64,000 nucleotides of DNA, from NCBI RefSeq assembly GCF_019139535.1, contig NZ_CP077073.1, forward strand, positions 5,360,501 through 5,424,500. The letters run 5' to 3'. Made by a program: the position numbers and the translations under genes. The number at the start of each line of letters is the position of its first letter. The first letter of the stretch is position 1. The notes under the pieces were generated by a model. The model was not told where the DNA came from. It ran no database searches and worked only from the letters and a program-made list of their open reading frames with translations. Positions 27,440 to 35,771 of this stretch are shown in pieces. Source of the stretch: Pseudomonas muyukensis (GTDB lineage Bacteria > Pseudomonadota > Gammaproteobacteria > Pseudomonadales > Pseudomonadaceae).

Positions 27440-27524
27440 CGATGGCATCCGGCCCGGAACAAACCTGCAGCCTAGCCCAGCCGTCCAGTACTGAAACGCC
27501 GGATCTTGCGCAGTGACTCGCGGC

Positions 27525-28682
27525 TCAATCCACCGCCGCCTGCAGCTTGCCAGCCCGCCGATAGGCCTGGCGGGCAAAGCACACGAACAACCCGGCCATC
27601 AGCGCCAGGGCCATCGGCAAGCCATGGGGCGCGACGTCCATCGCCGCGCCGCTGACCAGCGGCCCGACCAGGCTGCCCACGCCCCACAGCAAGCCGACGC
27701 TGGCGTTGGCGGTCACCAGGTCCTGCCCCTTGAAGCGCTGGCCGATCAGCACCAGCGCCAAGGTGTAGATCCCCCCGGCCACCGCCCCCAAAACCACCAG
27801 CAATGGCCACAGCAGCCAGGTCAGTTGCAGCAGCCAAGGCAAGGCGATGCCGATCGCCATCGCCGCCAGCCCGCACACCAGGTGCAGGCCGGTGCGTTCG
27901 ACCCGGTCGGCGAGCCAGCCCAGCGGCAGCTGGAAGATCATGTCGCCGGCAAACACCACGGTCACCATCAGCGCCGCCACGCCTACGGCAAAACCGTGGC
28001 TGGTGGCATACACCGGCAACAGCGACAGCACCACCGCGTCGAAGAACGAGAAGAACAGCACCGCCACGCACAACGCCGGGGCCACGCGGAAGAAGCCGGC
28101 CAGGCCGAAACTCTTGGCGTCCTCGGCATGCTCGACGTGGTCGTTGGGCACGGTGAACAGGATGCACAGCAGGGCCAGGCCGTAGCACAGGGTGACCACC
28201 CCGGTCAGCCACGGGCTGTCGGCGCCGAGCAGCGCCAGCAGCGCCGGGCCGAGCACCTGGAAGCCGGTGAAACTGGTGGCGTACAAGGCCATGATCTTGC
28301 CGCGGTTGTGCTCCGGGCACAGCTCGTTGACCCACGACTCGCCGAGGATGATCGCGATGCCCATGCCAAGGCCCAGCCCCAGGCGCAGCAGCGCCAGCCA
28401 CAGCATCGAGTCGAATGCCCACTCCAGCAAGGCGATGCTCAGGGTGCACAGGCTGAAGCTGAGCAGGTAGATGACCCGCCGGGTCAGGTGCTTGCAGCAG
28501 GCATCGACCATGAAGGCCGAGAGCATCATGCCCGCCGCCGGGATCGCCGAGATGACACCGATCTCCAGCGTCCCCGCCCCCGCTTGGTGCAAACGCAACG
28601 ACACCAGCGGCAGGCTCGCCCCGAGGCTGAAACCGACCACCGACACGGCGAACAACAGGCCCGCCAGCAAACGCATGTTCAT
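27525..28682 (-). CDS. MFS transporter (YcaD-like)
   Basis: A 385-residue inner-membrane protein with 12 predicted hydrophobic segments. It contains GESWVNELCPEHNRGKIM, typical of the YcaD/CynX-like group of major facilitators, and a loop motif GWLADRVERTG between the halves. The start ATG at 28682 gives the membrane segment LLAGLLFAVSVVGFSLG at once, as expected. It is monocistronic, 86 bases upstream of alkA. The substrate is not known. Confidence 0.87.
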   Translation of the reverse strand: MNMRLLAGLLFAVSVVGFSLGASLPLVSLRLHQAGAGTLEIGVISAIPAAGMMLSAFMVDACCKHLTRRVIYLLSFSLCTLSIALLEWAFDSMLWLALLRLGLGLGMGIAIILGESWVNELCPEHNRGKIMALYATSFTGFQVLGPALLALLGADSPWLTGVVTLCYGLALLCILFTVPNDHVEHAEDAKSFGLAGFFRVAPALCVAVLFFSFFDAVVLSLLPVYATSHGFAVGVAALMVTVVFAGDMIFQLPLGWLADRVERTGLHLVCGLAAMAIGIALPWLLQLTWLLWPLLVVLGAVAGGIYTLALVLIGQRFKGQDLVTANASVGLLWGVGSLVGPLVSGAAMDVAPHGLPMALALMAGLFVCFARQAYRRAGKLQAAVD

Positions 28683-29015
28683 GTACCACTCCTTGCAAGC
28701 CGGCGCGCAGGGGCTGTGGCCCTGGCCGACTGGAAACTCCGCTGAAAGATGTTCGAACGCAGGCGCCCGCGGTTACGCCGGGATGGCGCAGGACACAGGG
28801 GCGCGGATCAGTTCAGGGCAAGGTGTGGCGAGAAGGTGAAGGCGAACAACACGCTGCGCCGGCGCTTGAGCACCGTGTCGCTCGGCCACGCACGGCGCGC
28901 TGTCGGGGCGACAGACGGGCGGGGCGAACAGAAGACATCGGTACGGCGCATCGCTTGAACTACGCAGGTCAAAGAATGGAGGCGGCACTCTAGGCCAGGG
29001 GGGGCGTTACGTCAA
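28683..29015. other. Intergenic region before the YcaD-like transporter
   Basis: About 330 bases without a supported gene. A 71-codon leftward frame (28773-28988) has no good ribosome binding site and Arg/Pro/Cys-rich content, and is not accepted. The region should hold the promoter of the leftward transporter gene. No specific operator was recognised. Confidence 0.5.
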
Positions 29016-29069
29016 TCGCAGGGCAAGCCCGCTCCCACGCAGGGTTGTGGGAGCGGGATTGCCCTGCGA
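29016..29069. repeat. REP palindrome pair after fsr
   Basis: tcgcagggcaagcccgctcc (continuing to 29037) pairs with its reverse complement at 29047-29069 around the loop gcagggtt, with one mismatch. It lies directly downstream of the leftward fsr gene and may protect or end its transcript. Confidence 0.8.
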
Positions 29070-29074
29070 GTCCT

Positions 29075-30280
29075 TCAACGTTTACCGGTGGACGGCAAGA
29101 ACACCGCCAGCAAGCCGAACAGCGGCAGGAACGAGCACAGCCCATACACGTACTCGATACCCCGCAGGTCGGCCACATACCCCAGCAACGCCGCGCCGAT
29201 GCCGCCGAAGCCGAACATCAGGCCGAAGAAGATCCCGGCAATCATCCCCACGTTGCCCGGCACCAGCTCCTGGGCATACACCACGATGGCCGAGAAGGCC
29301 GAAGCCAGGATGAAGCCGATCACCACGCTGAGCACGGTGGTCCAGAACAGGTCGGCATACGGCAGCGCCAGGGTGAACGGCGCCACGCCCAGGATCGAGA
29401 ACCAGATTACCGCCTTGCGCCCGATACGATCGCCAATCGGCCCGCCGAAGAAGGTCCCGGCCGCCACGGCGCCAAGGAACAGGAACAGGTGCAACTGCGA
29501 ACTGGCCACCGACAGCTGGAACTTCTCGATCAGGTAGAAGGTGAAGTAGCTGGTGAAGCTGGCCATGTAGAAGTACTTGGAGAACACCAGCAAGCCCAGC
29601 ACCAGCAATGCCAGCATCACCCGCTTGCGCGAGATGCCATGGTTGGCTTGCAGCGCCTTGCGTGCCTTGGCCTGGTTGAGGTGCTCCTTGTACCAGCGGC
29701 GCAGCATCAGGGTCACGGCCAGGAAGAACAGCCCGGCCACGCCGAACCAGGCCACATGGCCCTGGCCAAACGGAATGACGATCGCCGCCGCGAGCAAGGG
29801 GCCGAGGGCGGAACCGGCGTTGCCACCGACCTGGAAGGTCGACTGGGCCAGGCCAAAGCGCCCGCCCGAGGCCAGCCGGGCGATACGCGAGGTTTCCGGG
29901 TGGAAGGTCGAGGAGCCGATCCCCACCAGCGCCGAGGCCAGCAGGATCATCGGGAAGCTGCCGACGAAGGCCAGCATCACGATCCCCACCAGGGTGCACA
30001 GGGTGCCCATGGGCAACAGGTTGGGGGTCGGGTGCTTGTCGGTGAAGAAGCCAACCCATGGCTGCAGCAGCGAGGCGGTGATCTGGAAGGTCAGGGTGAT
30101 CAGGCCGATCTGGGCGAAGCTGAGGTCATAGTTGGCCTTGAGCATCGGGTAGATCGCCGGCAGCACCGACTGGATCAGGTCGTTGATCAGGTGGGCCAGG
30201 GCACAGAAGCCGATGATGCGCATCACCAGCGGGTTGGCTGGGTTGCTCACGGGAGGGGGCTGGGTACTGCTGGTGGCCAT
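29075..30280 (-). CDS. MFS antibiotic efflux protein, fosmidomycin resistance (Fsr) family
   Basis: A 401-residue 12-helix exporter. It matches the Fsr family in the N-terminal half, with ALAHLINDLIQSVLPAIYPM, LTFQITASLLQPWVGFFTDK and SSTFHPETSRIARLASGG, the last being the characteristic FHPE segment of Fsr proteins. The ATG at 30280 (MATSSTQ) was chosen over the GTG at 30298. Whether it confers fosmidomycin resistance is not shown by the sequence; relatives have other substrates. Confidence 0.9.
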   Translation of the reverse strand: MATSSTQPPPVSNPANPLVMRIIGFCALAHLINDLIQSVLPAIYPMLKANYDLSFAQIGLITLTFQITASLLQPWVGFFTDKHPTPNLLPMGTLCTLVGIVMLAFVGSFPMILLASALVGIGSSTFHPETSRIARLASGGRFGLAQSTFQVGGNAGSALGPLLAAAIVIPFGQGHVAWFGVAGLFFLAVTLMLRRWYKEHLNQAKARKALQANHGISRKRVMLALLVLGLLVFSKYFYMASFTSYFTFYLIEKFQLSVASSQLHLFLFLGAVAAGTFFGGPIGDRIGRKAVIWFSILGVAPFTLALPYADLFWTTVLSVVIGFILASAFSAIVVYAQELVPGNVGMIAGIFFGLMFGFGGIGAALLGYVADLRGIEYVYGLCSFLPLFGLLAVFLPSTGKR

Positions 30281-30434
30281 GGGCTGATATCCGAGCACAG
30301 GGTGGGATCCGATTATCGTGAAACAAATAGATACGAAGCTAGCTTTTTATTCGCTCGCCGGGTGCCCAACCGCGGCGCAGGTTTCACCAGCAAGGCGGGG
30401 GCCTACGCAATCGTTCTCCCCATCTCACGCACTT

Positions 30435-30459
30435 GCAAATAATTCTCAATATAATTAGC
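30435..30459 (+). promoter_or_regulatory. Candidate Fur box upstream of fecR-like gene
   Basis: gcaaataattctcaatataa and the following ttagc form an A/T-rich imperfect dyad (taatt...aatta) containing the aataattctca core common in Pseudomonas Fur boxes. It lies in otherwise GC-rich DNA, 70 bases before the fecR-like start. This predicts repression by Fe-Fur. Confidence 0.6.
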
Positions 30460-30528
30460 ATCCTTGGCATCATTATCCCCCCGTAAACACTGGGCCAACC
30501 CGCCCTCCCCCGCGAGCAGACCGATCCC

Positions 30529-31461
30529 ATGAGCCCGATGCCCGCCCTGCAGCCGCCTGTCGATCCTGAACACGAAGCCCTGGAGTGGTTCACCCGCCTG
30601 CGCCAGCCCGGCTGTGACGAACGCTTGCGCCAGGCCTTCGCGGCGTGGTGCCAGGAGCCACTCAACGCCCATGCCTACGCAGCGCTGGAAACCTACTGGC
30701 AACAGTTGCAGGTACCCGCGGCGCGGCCACGGCCGCGCATCGTCAAGCTGCGTCAAAGCCGCATGGGCCTGCTGCTGGGGCTGTTGTTCCTGATGCTGCT
30801 GGCACTGCTGGCCTGGCTCTATTGGCCCATGCTGCAACGCCTGGGCAGCGAACTGCACACCGACGTCGGCGAGCGGCGCAGCGTGCGCCTGGCCGACGGC
30901 TCGACCCTGCACCTGGACAGCGCCAGCGCGATGAACGTCGACCTGCGCGGCCGCACCCGCCAGTTGCAGCTGGTTCAGGGCCAGGTGTACCTGGAAGTGA
31001 TGCTCGATGGCCGGGCCCTGGAGGTGCAGGTCGACGACACCCGCATCCAGGTGTTCGGCAGCCGTCTGCAGATCGCCCGCCACGGCGATCATGACGAGCT
31101 GGTGGTGATCAAGGGCAAGGCTGCGCTAAGCCAGGGCGGTGACCTGCGCATGATCAACGCGGGCGAGCGCGTGACCTTCAACGCCGCGCATATCGAACCG
31201 GTGGCCAAGGTCGACACGCAAGCGGTCGATGCCTGGCGCAACGGCCAATTGAAAGCCAGGGACTTGCCGTTGGCGCAAGTGCTGGAACGTCTGGCCGGGT
31301 ATCAAGGCCAGCGCCTGTGGTTACTGGACGAGCAGGCCGGGTATCGCCGCGTCAGTGCCGATTTCGACCTGGATCACCCGGCCCAGAGCCTTGCCAGGCT
31401 GGCCGACCAACAGCAGCTGCGCCTGCACAGCGTACTCGGCCACTGGCTGATCGCGCGCTGA
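30529..31461 (+). CDS. FecR-type anti-sigma / transmembrane sensor without a cognate sigma gene
   Basis: A 310-residue single-pass inner-membrane regulator. Residues about 12-60 form the cytoplasmic DUF4880 anti-sigma region (EALEWFTRLRQP...AFAAWCQEP), 78-101 are the membrane helix (MGLLLGLLFLMLLALLAWLY), 110-210 are the periplasmic FecR domain (VGERRSVRLADGSTLHLDSAS), and the C-terminal 60-70 residues resemble the short secretin/TonB-receptor-interacting domain. FecR proteins normally follow a fecI-type ECF sigma gene and precede a TonB-dependent receptor gene. Here neither is present: upstream is only a Fur-boxed leader and downstream is tRNA-Met. It presumably controls a sigma factor encoded elsewhere. 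Confidence 0.93.
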   Translation: MSPMPALQPPVDPEHEALEWFTRLRQPGCDERLRQAFAAWCQEPLNAHAYAALETYWQQLQVPAARPRPRIVKLRQSRMGLLLGLLFLMLLALLAWLYWPMLQRLGSELHTDVGERRSVRLADGSTLHLDSASAMNVDLRGRTRQLQLVQGQVYLEVMLDGRALEVQVDDTRIQVFGSRLQIARHGDHDELVVIKGKAALSQGGDLRMINAGERVTFNAAHIEPVAKVDTQAVDAWRNGQLKARDLPLAQVLERLAGYQGQRLWLLDEQAGYRRVSADFDLDHPAQSLARLADQQQLRLHSVLGHWLIAR

Positions 31462-31517
31462 GCCGGGTATTCCCGCTAAGTTTTTGAAAGGTTGGGAAAA
31501 TTTTTTTGAAAACGTTG

Positions 31518-31546
31518 TTGACAGGATGGCGATTCACGCTAATAAT
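31518..31546 (+). promoter_or_regulatory. Sigma-70 promoter of tRNA-Met
   Basis: TTGACA (31518-31523) and AATAAT (31541-31546) are separated by 17 bases and followed by a GC-rich discriminator (gcgcgcc), 12 bases before the mature tRNA. This is a typical stable-RNA promoter. Confidence 0.85.
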
Positions 31547-31558
31547 GCGCGCCAAGTT

Positions 31559-31635
31559 GGCTACATAGCTCAGTTGGTTAGAGCATAGCATTCATAATGC
31601 TGGGGTCCGGGGTTCAAGTCCCTGTGTAGCCACCA
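31559..31635 (+). tRNA. tRNA-Met, elongator (anticodon CAT)
   Basis: A 77-base cloverleaf: acceptor ggctaca/tgtagcc plus encoded ACCA, anticodon stem around the loop ttcataa with anticodon CAT, and T loop ggttcaagtcc. The ggctac start and the D arm agctcagttggttagagc match elongator methionine tRNAs rather than initiator or the CAT isoleucine tRNA. Confidence 0.95.
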
Positions 31636-31642
31636 CCTTTTA

Positions 31643-31676
31643 AAAGGGCTTATCGAAAGATAAGCCCTTTTTCTTT
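31643..31676 (+). terminator. Rho-independent terminator after tRNA-Met
   Basis: The 12-bp perfect stem aaagggcttatc (31643-31654) and gataagcccttt (31659-31670) carries a GAAA loop and a T-rich tail. Being nearly symmetric, it may also serve the convergent LysE gene. Confidence 0.92.
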
Positions 31677-31689
31677 GCCTGCGAAAAAG

Positions 31690-32304
31690 CTACTTCACGC
31701 CTGCCACCACCACGGCCAGCCCCAGGCCGATCAACGCCACGCCGATGACCCGGTCGACCACCTCCTGGCGCTCGATCATCGCCCGACGCAGCAAGTGGTT
31801 GGAAAAAAACACCGCCACCAGGCTGAACCACACCCAATGGGCGAACGACATGAACGCGCCATAGGCGAAGTCCAGCGCCAGCGGGCTGCCGGGCTGCACC
31901 ACTTGGGTGTAGGCACTGACCACGAAGAGCATGGTCTTGGGGTTCAGCGCGTTGGTCAGAAAGCCCGTGCGCAAGGCGCTCGCCACATTTGTCTCGCTGT
32001 GCGCCAAGCCGTCGAGGCTTATACGCGTGGTATTGGTCAGCGACTTGTAGCCGAGGTAGATCAGGTACCCGGCGCCAAGCACTTTCATGGCCAGGAACAA
32101 CACCGGGCTCTGGCTGATGATCACGGCGATCCCGAGCACGGTATACAGCACATGCACCTGCACCCCCAGGGCAATCCCCACCGCTGCGGCCAGGCCGGCC
32201 GTGCGGCCCTGTGCATAACTGCTGCGGGTGACCATGGCAAAGTCGGCGCCAGGGCTGATAACGGCCAGAAGGGTGAACAGGGCGACGGCGATGAGTTCGT
32301 TCAC
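31690..32304 (-). CDS. LysE/RhtB-family amino acid exporter
   Basis: A 204-residue inner-membrane protein with about six hydrophobic segments and the family start ELIAVALFTLLAVISPGADFAMVTR (P-G-A-D motif in the first helix), followed by GIALGVQVHVLYTVLG. The GTG at 32304 is preceded by gagga at good spacing and gives the standard family start; an ATG at 32331 would add 9 residues. It is divergent from a LysR gene 136 bases away, which likely regulates it. Confidence 0.88.
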   Translation of the reverse strand: MNELIAVALFTLLAVISPGADFAMVTRSSYAQGRTAGLAAAVGIALGVQVHVLYTVLGIAVIISQSPVLFLAMKVLGAGYLIYLGYKSLTNTTRISLDGLAHSETNVASALRTGFLTNALNPKTMLFVVSAYTQVVQPGSPLALDFAYGAFMSFAHWVWFSLVAVFFSNHLLRRAMIERQEVVDRVIGVALIGLGLAVVVAGVK

Positions 32305-32440
32305 AAACAGGTATCCTCGATGAAAATTCACTGAAAGTGGGATTATCCCGATGCCTGGAACGAGTAAAAATCGATTTATAGTGAAGCTAATCTGCTAGTT
32401 TTCCTGACACAACCACGAGAGCGCCGGAACAGCCCAGCAC
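32305..32440. promoter_or_regulatory. Divergent promoter region between lysE-like and lysR-like genes
   Basis: 136 bases between divergent starts, A/T-rich in the middle (gtaaaaatcgatttatagtg). The dyad aaatcgattt near 32368-32377 is a plausible regulator or RNA polymerase site. This is a position-based prediction. Confidence 0.45.
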
Positions 32441-33346
32441 ATGAAACTGCCGCCCCTCAACGCCTTCCACTACTTCGACATTGCCGCCCGCGGCGAGAGC
32501 TTCGTGCGCGCCGCCGAACAGCTGCACGTGACCCACGGCGCCGTCAGCCGCCAAGTGCGCCTGCTCGAGGAAAGCCTCGGGGTGGCGCTGTTCGAGCGGC
32601 GCAACCGGGCCGTGTTCCTCACCGCCGCTGGCCGCGAACTGCACGACACCACCCAGGCGCTCTTCGGCCAACTCGAAGCCACCGTGCAACGCCTGCAACA
32701 ACAGCCGGCGGACACCGTGCTGGTGGTGTCCTGCGAACCGACCATCGCCATGCGCTGGCTGATCCCGCGCCTGCCGCGCTTGCAGGCCGCCCACCCCGAC
32801 CTGCAACTGCACCTGGTGGCCGCCGGCGGCCCGGTGGACTTCGCCCGCGGCGGCATCGACCTGGCCCTGCGCCGCGACGATTTCCACTGGGATCGCCAAC
32901 TGCACAGCCTGAAGATCTGCGACGAATGGATCGGCCCGGTCTGCGCCCCCGGCCATCCAGTCCGGCGCCTGCTGCACAGCGCGACCCGCCCCGACGCCTG
33001 GGCCACCTGGCAACGCCTGAGCGGCCAGGCCATCGGCCAGGGCGAGCGCAGCGACTTCGAGCACTTCTACCTGTCGATCCAGGCCGCCAGCGCCGGCCTG
33101 GGCCTGGCCATGGCCTCGGCGCTGATGGTCCACGACGAACTGCACAGCGGCCAGCTACAGGCGCCGTTCGGCTTCCTCAAGGAAGGCTCTGGCTATCACC
33201 TGCTCAGCCCGCAAGCGCTGGACGATGGCAGCAAGCGCCAACGTTTCGCCGACTGGGTCCGCAGCGAATGCCAGGCGTGCCTGGCTCAGTTGGGCTTGCT
33301 GCAGAACGACGAGCTGGCGCTGCCATCGCCGCCCCAGGTGCGATAG
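32441..33346 (+). CDS. LysR-family regulator (GcvA-like), divergent from the LysE exporter
   Basis: A 301-residue regulator. The N-terminal winged helix (MKLPPLNAFHYFDIAARGES, then HVTHGAVSRQVRLLEESLGV) has the GcvA-subgroup pattern PPLNALR-F-AAR; the substrate-binding domain starts at about residue 90 (ADTVLVVSCEPTIAMRWLIPRLP). It probably controls the divergent exporter in response to an amino acid. Its 3' end overlaps the convergent peptidase gene by 61 bases. Confidence 0.9.
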   Translation: MKLPPLNAFHYFDIAARGESFVRAAEQLHVTHGAVSRQVRLLEESLGVALFERRNRAVFLTAAGRELHDTTQALFGQLEATVQRLQQQPADTVLVVSCEPTIAMRWLIPRLPRLQAAHPDLQLHLVAAGGPVDFARGGIDLALRRDDFHWDRQLHSLKICDEWIGPVCAPGHPVRRLLHSATRPDAWATWQRLSGQAIGQGERSDFEHFYLSIQAASAGLGLAMASALMVHDELHSGQLQAPFGFLKEGSGYHLLSPQALDDGSKRQRFADWVRSECQACLAQLGLLQNDELALPSPPQVR

Positions 33347-33870
33347 CCCGCCGTGTCGAGGTGGATGCGCCCCGACGGATAGCGCCCCAGCCCCATGTTC
33401 CAGGCCTGGCCATGCTGCTGCCAGAAGCGGCACAGCGGGTTGGGGTCGGCCCAGGCCGGCAACAACAGGTCGACGGCGAAGGCGCGCATGTGTGCGCTGC
33501 TTGGCGCGCCACCGGCACAGGCGTTCAAGCGCGGATCGCGGTATGCCGACACCACTTCGAACTGGCGCAGGGCACCCTGCTCACCCAGCAGCTTGATCAG
33601 CGCCAGGGTCGAGCGCACCGCCGGCCAATGGCTGGCCGGTGGTACCGCGAACGGCGCAGCCCTGCACAACCGCCAATCCGAGGCCGAGCGCAGCAACTGG
33701 TGGATCGGCACCACCCCATACAGCCGTGCGTCCACCAGCATTTCACGAAAGCGGCGGTTTTCATGATCCCCCGCCCACTGGGCGAACATCCACAGGTCGC
33801 GCTCGTCAGCCTGGGCCATGCCCGGGCCGGACAGCGCGATAGCCAGTAGCCAGCACTTGGCGCTTTTCAT
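33286..33870 (-). CDS. Exported peptidase, M15 D-Ala-D-Ala carboxypeptidase-like
   Basis: A 194-residue secreted protein with a signal peptide (KSAKCWLLAIALSGPGMAQA). The zinc peptidase pattern of the M15 family is visible: the SAYRDPRLN arginine loop, SAHMRAFAVD with two ligands (H127, D134) and GRIHLDTAGYRTWG with the third (H170). These proteins trim peptidoglycan peptides. The ATG at 33870 has gaggt upstream and was preferred to the one at 33885. The last 20 codons run antiparallel into the LysR gene, and the C-terminal tail after YRTWG may be an extension created by that overlap. Confidence 0.82.
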   Translation of the reverse strand: MKSAKCWLLAIALSGPGMAQADERDLWMFAQWAGDHENRRFREMLVDARLYGVVPIHQLLRSASDWRLCRAAPFAVPPASHWPAVRSTLALIKLLGEQGALRQFEVVSAYRDPRLNACAGGAPSSAHMRAFAVDLLLPAWADPNPLCRFWQQHGQAWNMGLGRYPSGRIHLDTAGYRTWGGDGSASSSFCSKPN

Positions 33871-33936
33871 GCCCCACCTCTTCATCCACCATGTGTCGCG
33901 CCCGCCGTCCTGGCGGCCACTGACAAGGAGTTAAGC

Positions 33937-35100
33937 ATGCACAAGATGGCTGTATCGGGCCTGGCCGCCCTCACCTTCAGCGGCCTGGCCATGGCCGACG
34001 CGCAGATCGACCTGGGCGACGCCCAGCGCGTGACCCGGCTGTTCGCCTACCCCAACAACTGCAACGTCATCTGCTACCGCGACTGGACCCTGGAACAGAC
34101 CGTCGAGCACTACCTGAGCCAAAGCGTGCAGCGCGACGGCTACGCCAACGCCAAGGTCAAGGTGAGCCGCGAGCATGACCAGCTGCACGCCAGCATCAGC
34201 GGCGTCCCGGCCAGCTACACCGAACCCCTGCGCAAGCTGCTCGACAGCGGCGAGCTGGCCTACCAGGGCGCGACCCAGCTCAACCAGAAAGGCGGCTGGG
34301 ACTATAGCTGGTACCTGTTCCTGCCCCTGGGCATGGCCCTGGAGAACCGCCGCAGCATCGAGCTGCTGCACTTCCCGCCGGATTATTCGCTGACCCGCTA
34401 CCAGGACTACCTGAAGTCCAACACCACCGACCGCTGGGCCCAGCTGCTGACCTTCAACGGCGTCGAGGCCACCCAGACCCCGGCCTACCAGACCATCGTC
34501 GACATCGCGCCGATCGCCGCCCCGGCCAGCGCCGGCAAGGACCTGGAAGGGGTCTACAGCTACTTCAACGAGTATCAGGTGCGCATGGTCAAGGAGGTCG
34601 CCCTGACCCACAACGGCAAGGCGGCCCTGCCGATGGTCGCCTTCGGCGCGCCGGTGCGTGCCTGGATCGAGCAGCAGTATGGGCCGAAGGTCAACGTGCT
34701 GGGGCTGGTGAGCATCAGCCCCGAGACCGCCAGTGCCAAGGTGCCGGTGCTCGGCGCCAACCACCCCAGCGCGATCTGGTACGCCGCCGACCCGAAAAGC
34801 TACGACGGCGACCAGGACAAGGCCGACGCGGCGGGCTTGAAGATGATGGGCCAGGACCTCTCCGCCGCCTGCTGGCAGGCCGGCATGGGGCGCAACCCAC
34901 AGGCCGACGCCAAGCTCACCCTGGATGCCTGCACCAGCAAGTGGCAGGTAACTCAGAAGAAGCAGACCTGCGAGTTGTTCTACCGCACCATCCGCGAGAT
35001 GACGCCAGAGCAGGCCGCAGCCAAGTGCAATAGCGGGCCGGTGACGCGCAGCCTGCGGGATTTGCGCAAGCCGATCGAAGTGGAACACCCGCAGATCTGA
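33937..35100 (+). CDS. Secreted protein of unknown function
   Basis: A 387-residue protein with a signal peptide (MHKMAVSGLAALTFSGLAMA). The mature part has paired cysteines near the N terminus (NNCNVICYRDW) and in the C-terminal third (SAACWQ, LDACTSKW, QTCELFYR, AAKCNSG), which suggests disulfides and a periplasmic or extracellular location. It is not recognised as a named family. It has no operon partner: the peptidase gene is divergent and a REP pair follows. Start ATG at 33937 with aaggag upstream. Confidence 0.75.
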   Translation: MHKMAVSGLAALTFSGLAMADAQIDLGDAQRVTRLFAYPNNCNVICYRDWTLEQTVEHYLSQSVQRDGYANAKVKVSREHDQLHASISGVPASYTEPLRKLLDSGELAYQGATQLNQKGGWDYSWYLFLPLGMALENRRSIELLHFPPDYSLTRYQDYLKSNTTDRWAQLLTFNGVEATQTPAYQTIVDIAPIAAPASAGKDLEGVYSYFNEYQVRMVKEVALTHNGKAALPMVAFGAPVRAWIEQQYGPKVNVLGLVSISPETASAKVPVLGANHPSAIWYAADPKSYDGDQDKADAAGLKMMGQDLSAACWQAGMGRNPQADAKLTLDACTSKWQVTQKKQTCELFYRTIREMTPEQAAAKCNSGPVTRSLRDLRKPIEVEHPQI

Positions 35101-35145
35101 GCCGGTGCGCGAGGGGCCACCAATCTCAAACCTGGCGCGCCCCTT

Positions 35146-35260
35146 GTGGGAGCGGCCTTGTGTCGCGAAAGGGCCGCAAAGCGGCCCCGGCGATCTTTAT
35201 GCGAACACTGAAATCCTGGGGCCGCTACGCAGCCCTTTCGCGACACAAGGCCGCTCCCAC
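35146..35260. repeat. REP inverted pair
   Basis: gtgggagcggccttgtgtcg (35146 onward, continuing cgaaagg) and its reverse complement ending at 35260 form a long dyad with a 60-base spacer that contains a second small stem (ggccgc/gcggcc). It lies between the convergent secreted-protein gene and rimI. Confidence 0.85.
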
Positions 35261-35315
35261 CGTGGCACGGTGATGCCACGGCGGGAAAGAGCCCTTCAAA
35301 TACAGAGAACGCTGC

Positions 35316-35771
35316 TCAGTCTTCGAGCAACGTGCAGGCCATCACCAGCGCATCCTCGCGCCCACCCGCCAGCGGGTAGTAGTCGCGGCGCCGACCGATC
35401 TCGTTGAAGCCATAGCGCTCGTACAGGCGATAAGCCGACTGGTTGCTGGCCCGCACTTCGAGAAAGCACTCCCGGCCATTGAGCTGGTAGGCCCGCGCCA
35501 TCAGGTGCTCGAGCAGCCGCAAGCCCAGCCCGCGCCCCTGGTTCTCAGGCTTGACGGTGATATTGAGCAGGTGCGCCTCGTCGATGATCACGTTGATCAC
35601 GCCATGGCCAACCTGCTGCTGGCCGTCGAACATCAACCACACTTCGTAGGACTTCAAGGCGTCCTGGAAGATACCGCGGGTCCAGGGATGACTGAACGCG
35701 GCGTATTCGATCTTAAGCAGGGCATCCAGATCCGCCTCGGCGGCCGGGCGGAAACTGATCGAGTCACTCAT
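35316..35771 (-). CDS. rimI: Ribosomal protein S18 N-alpha-acetyltransferase RimI
   Basis: Transfers acetyl from acetyl-CoA to the N terminus of ribosomal protein S18. The 151-residue GNAT-fold protein has the acetyl-CoA-binding ITVKPENQGRGLGLRLLEHL (R/QxxGxG/A motif) and the typical RimI segment EVRASNQSAYRLYERYGF. The start overlaps the stop of the upstream HolD-like gene in an ATGA, as in the E. coli holD-rimI pair. Confidence 0.93.
   Translation of the reverse strand: MSDSISFRPAAEADLDALLKIEYAAFSHPWTRGIFQDALKSYEVWLMFDGQQQVGHGVINVIIDEAHLLNITVKPENQGRGLGLRLLEHLMARAYQLNGRECFLEVRASNQSAYRLYERYGFNEIGRRRDYYPLAGGREDALVMACTLLED

Noticed and set aside
28773..28988. 71-codon leftward frame between the MFS genes
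   Set aside because: Arg/Pro/Cys-rich composition and no clear ribosome binding site. It lies in the promoter region of the YcaD-like gene.
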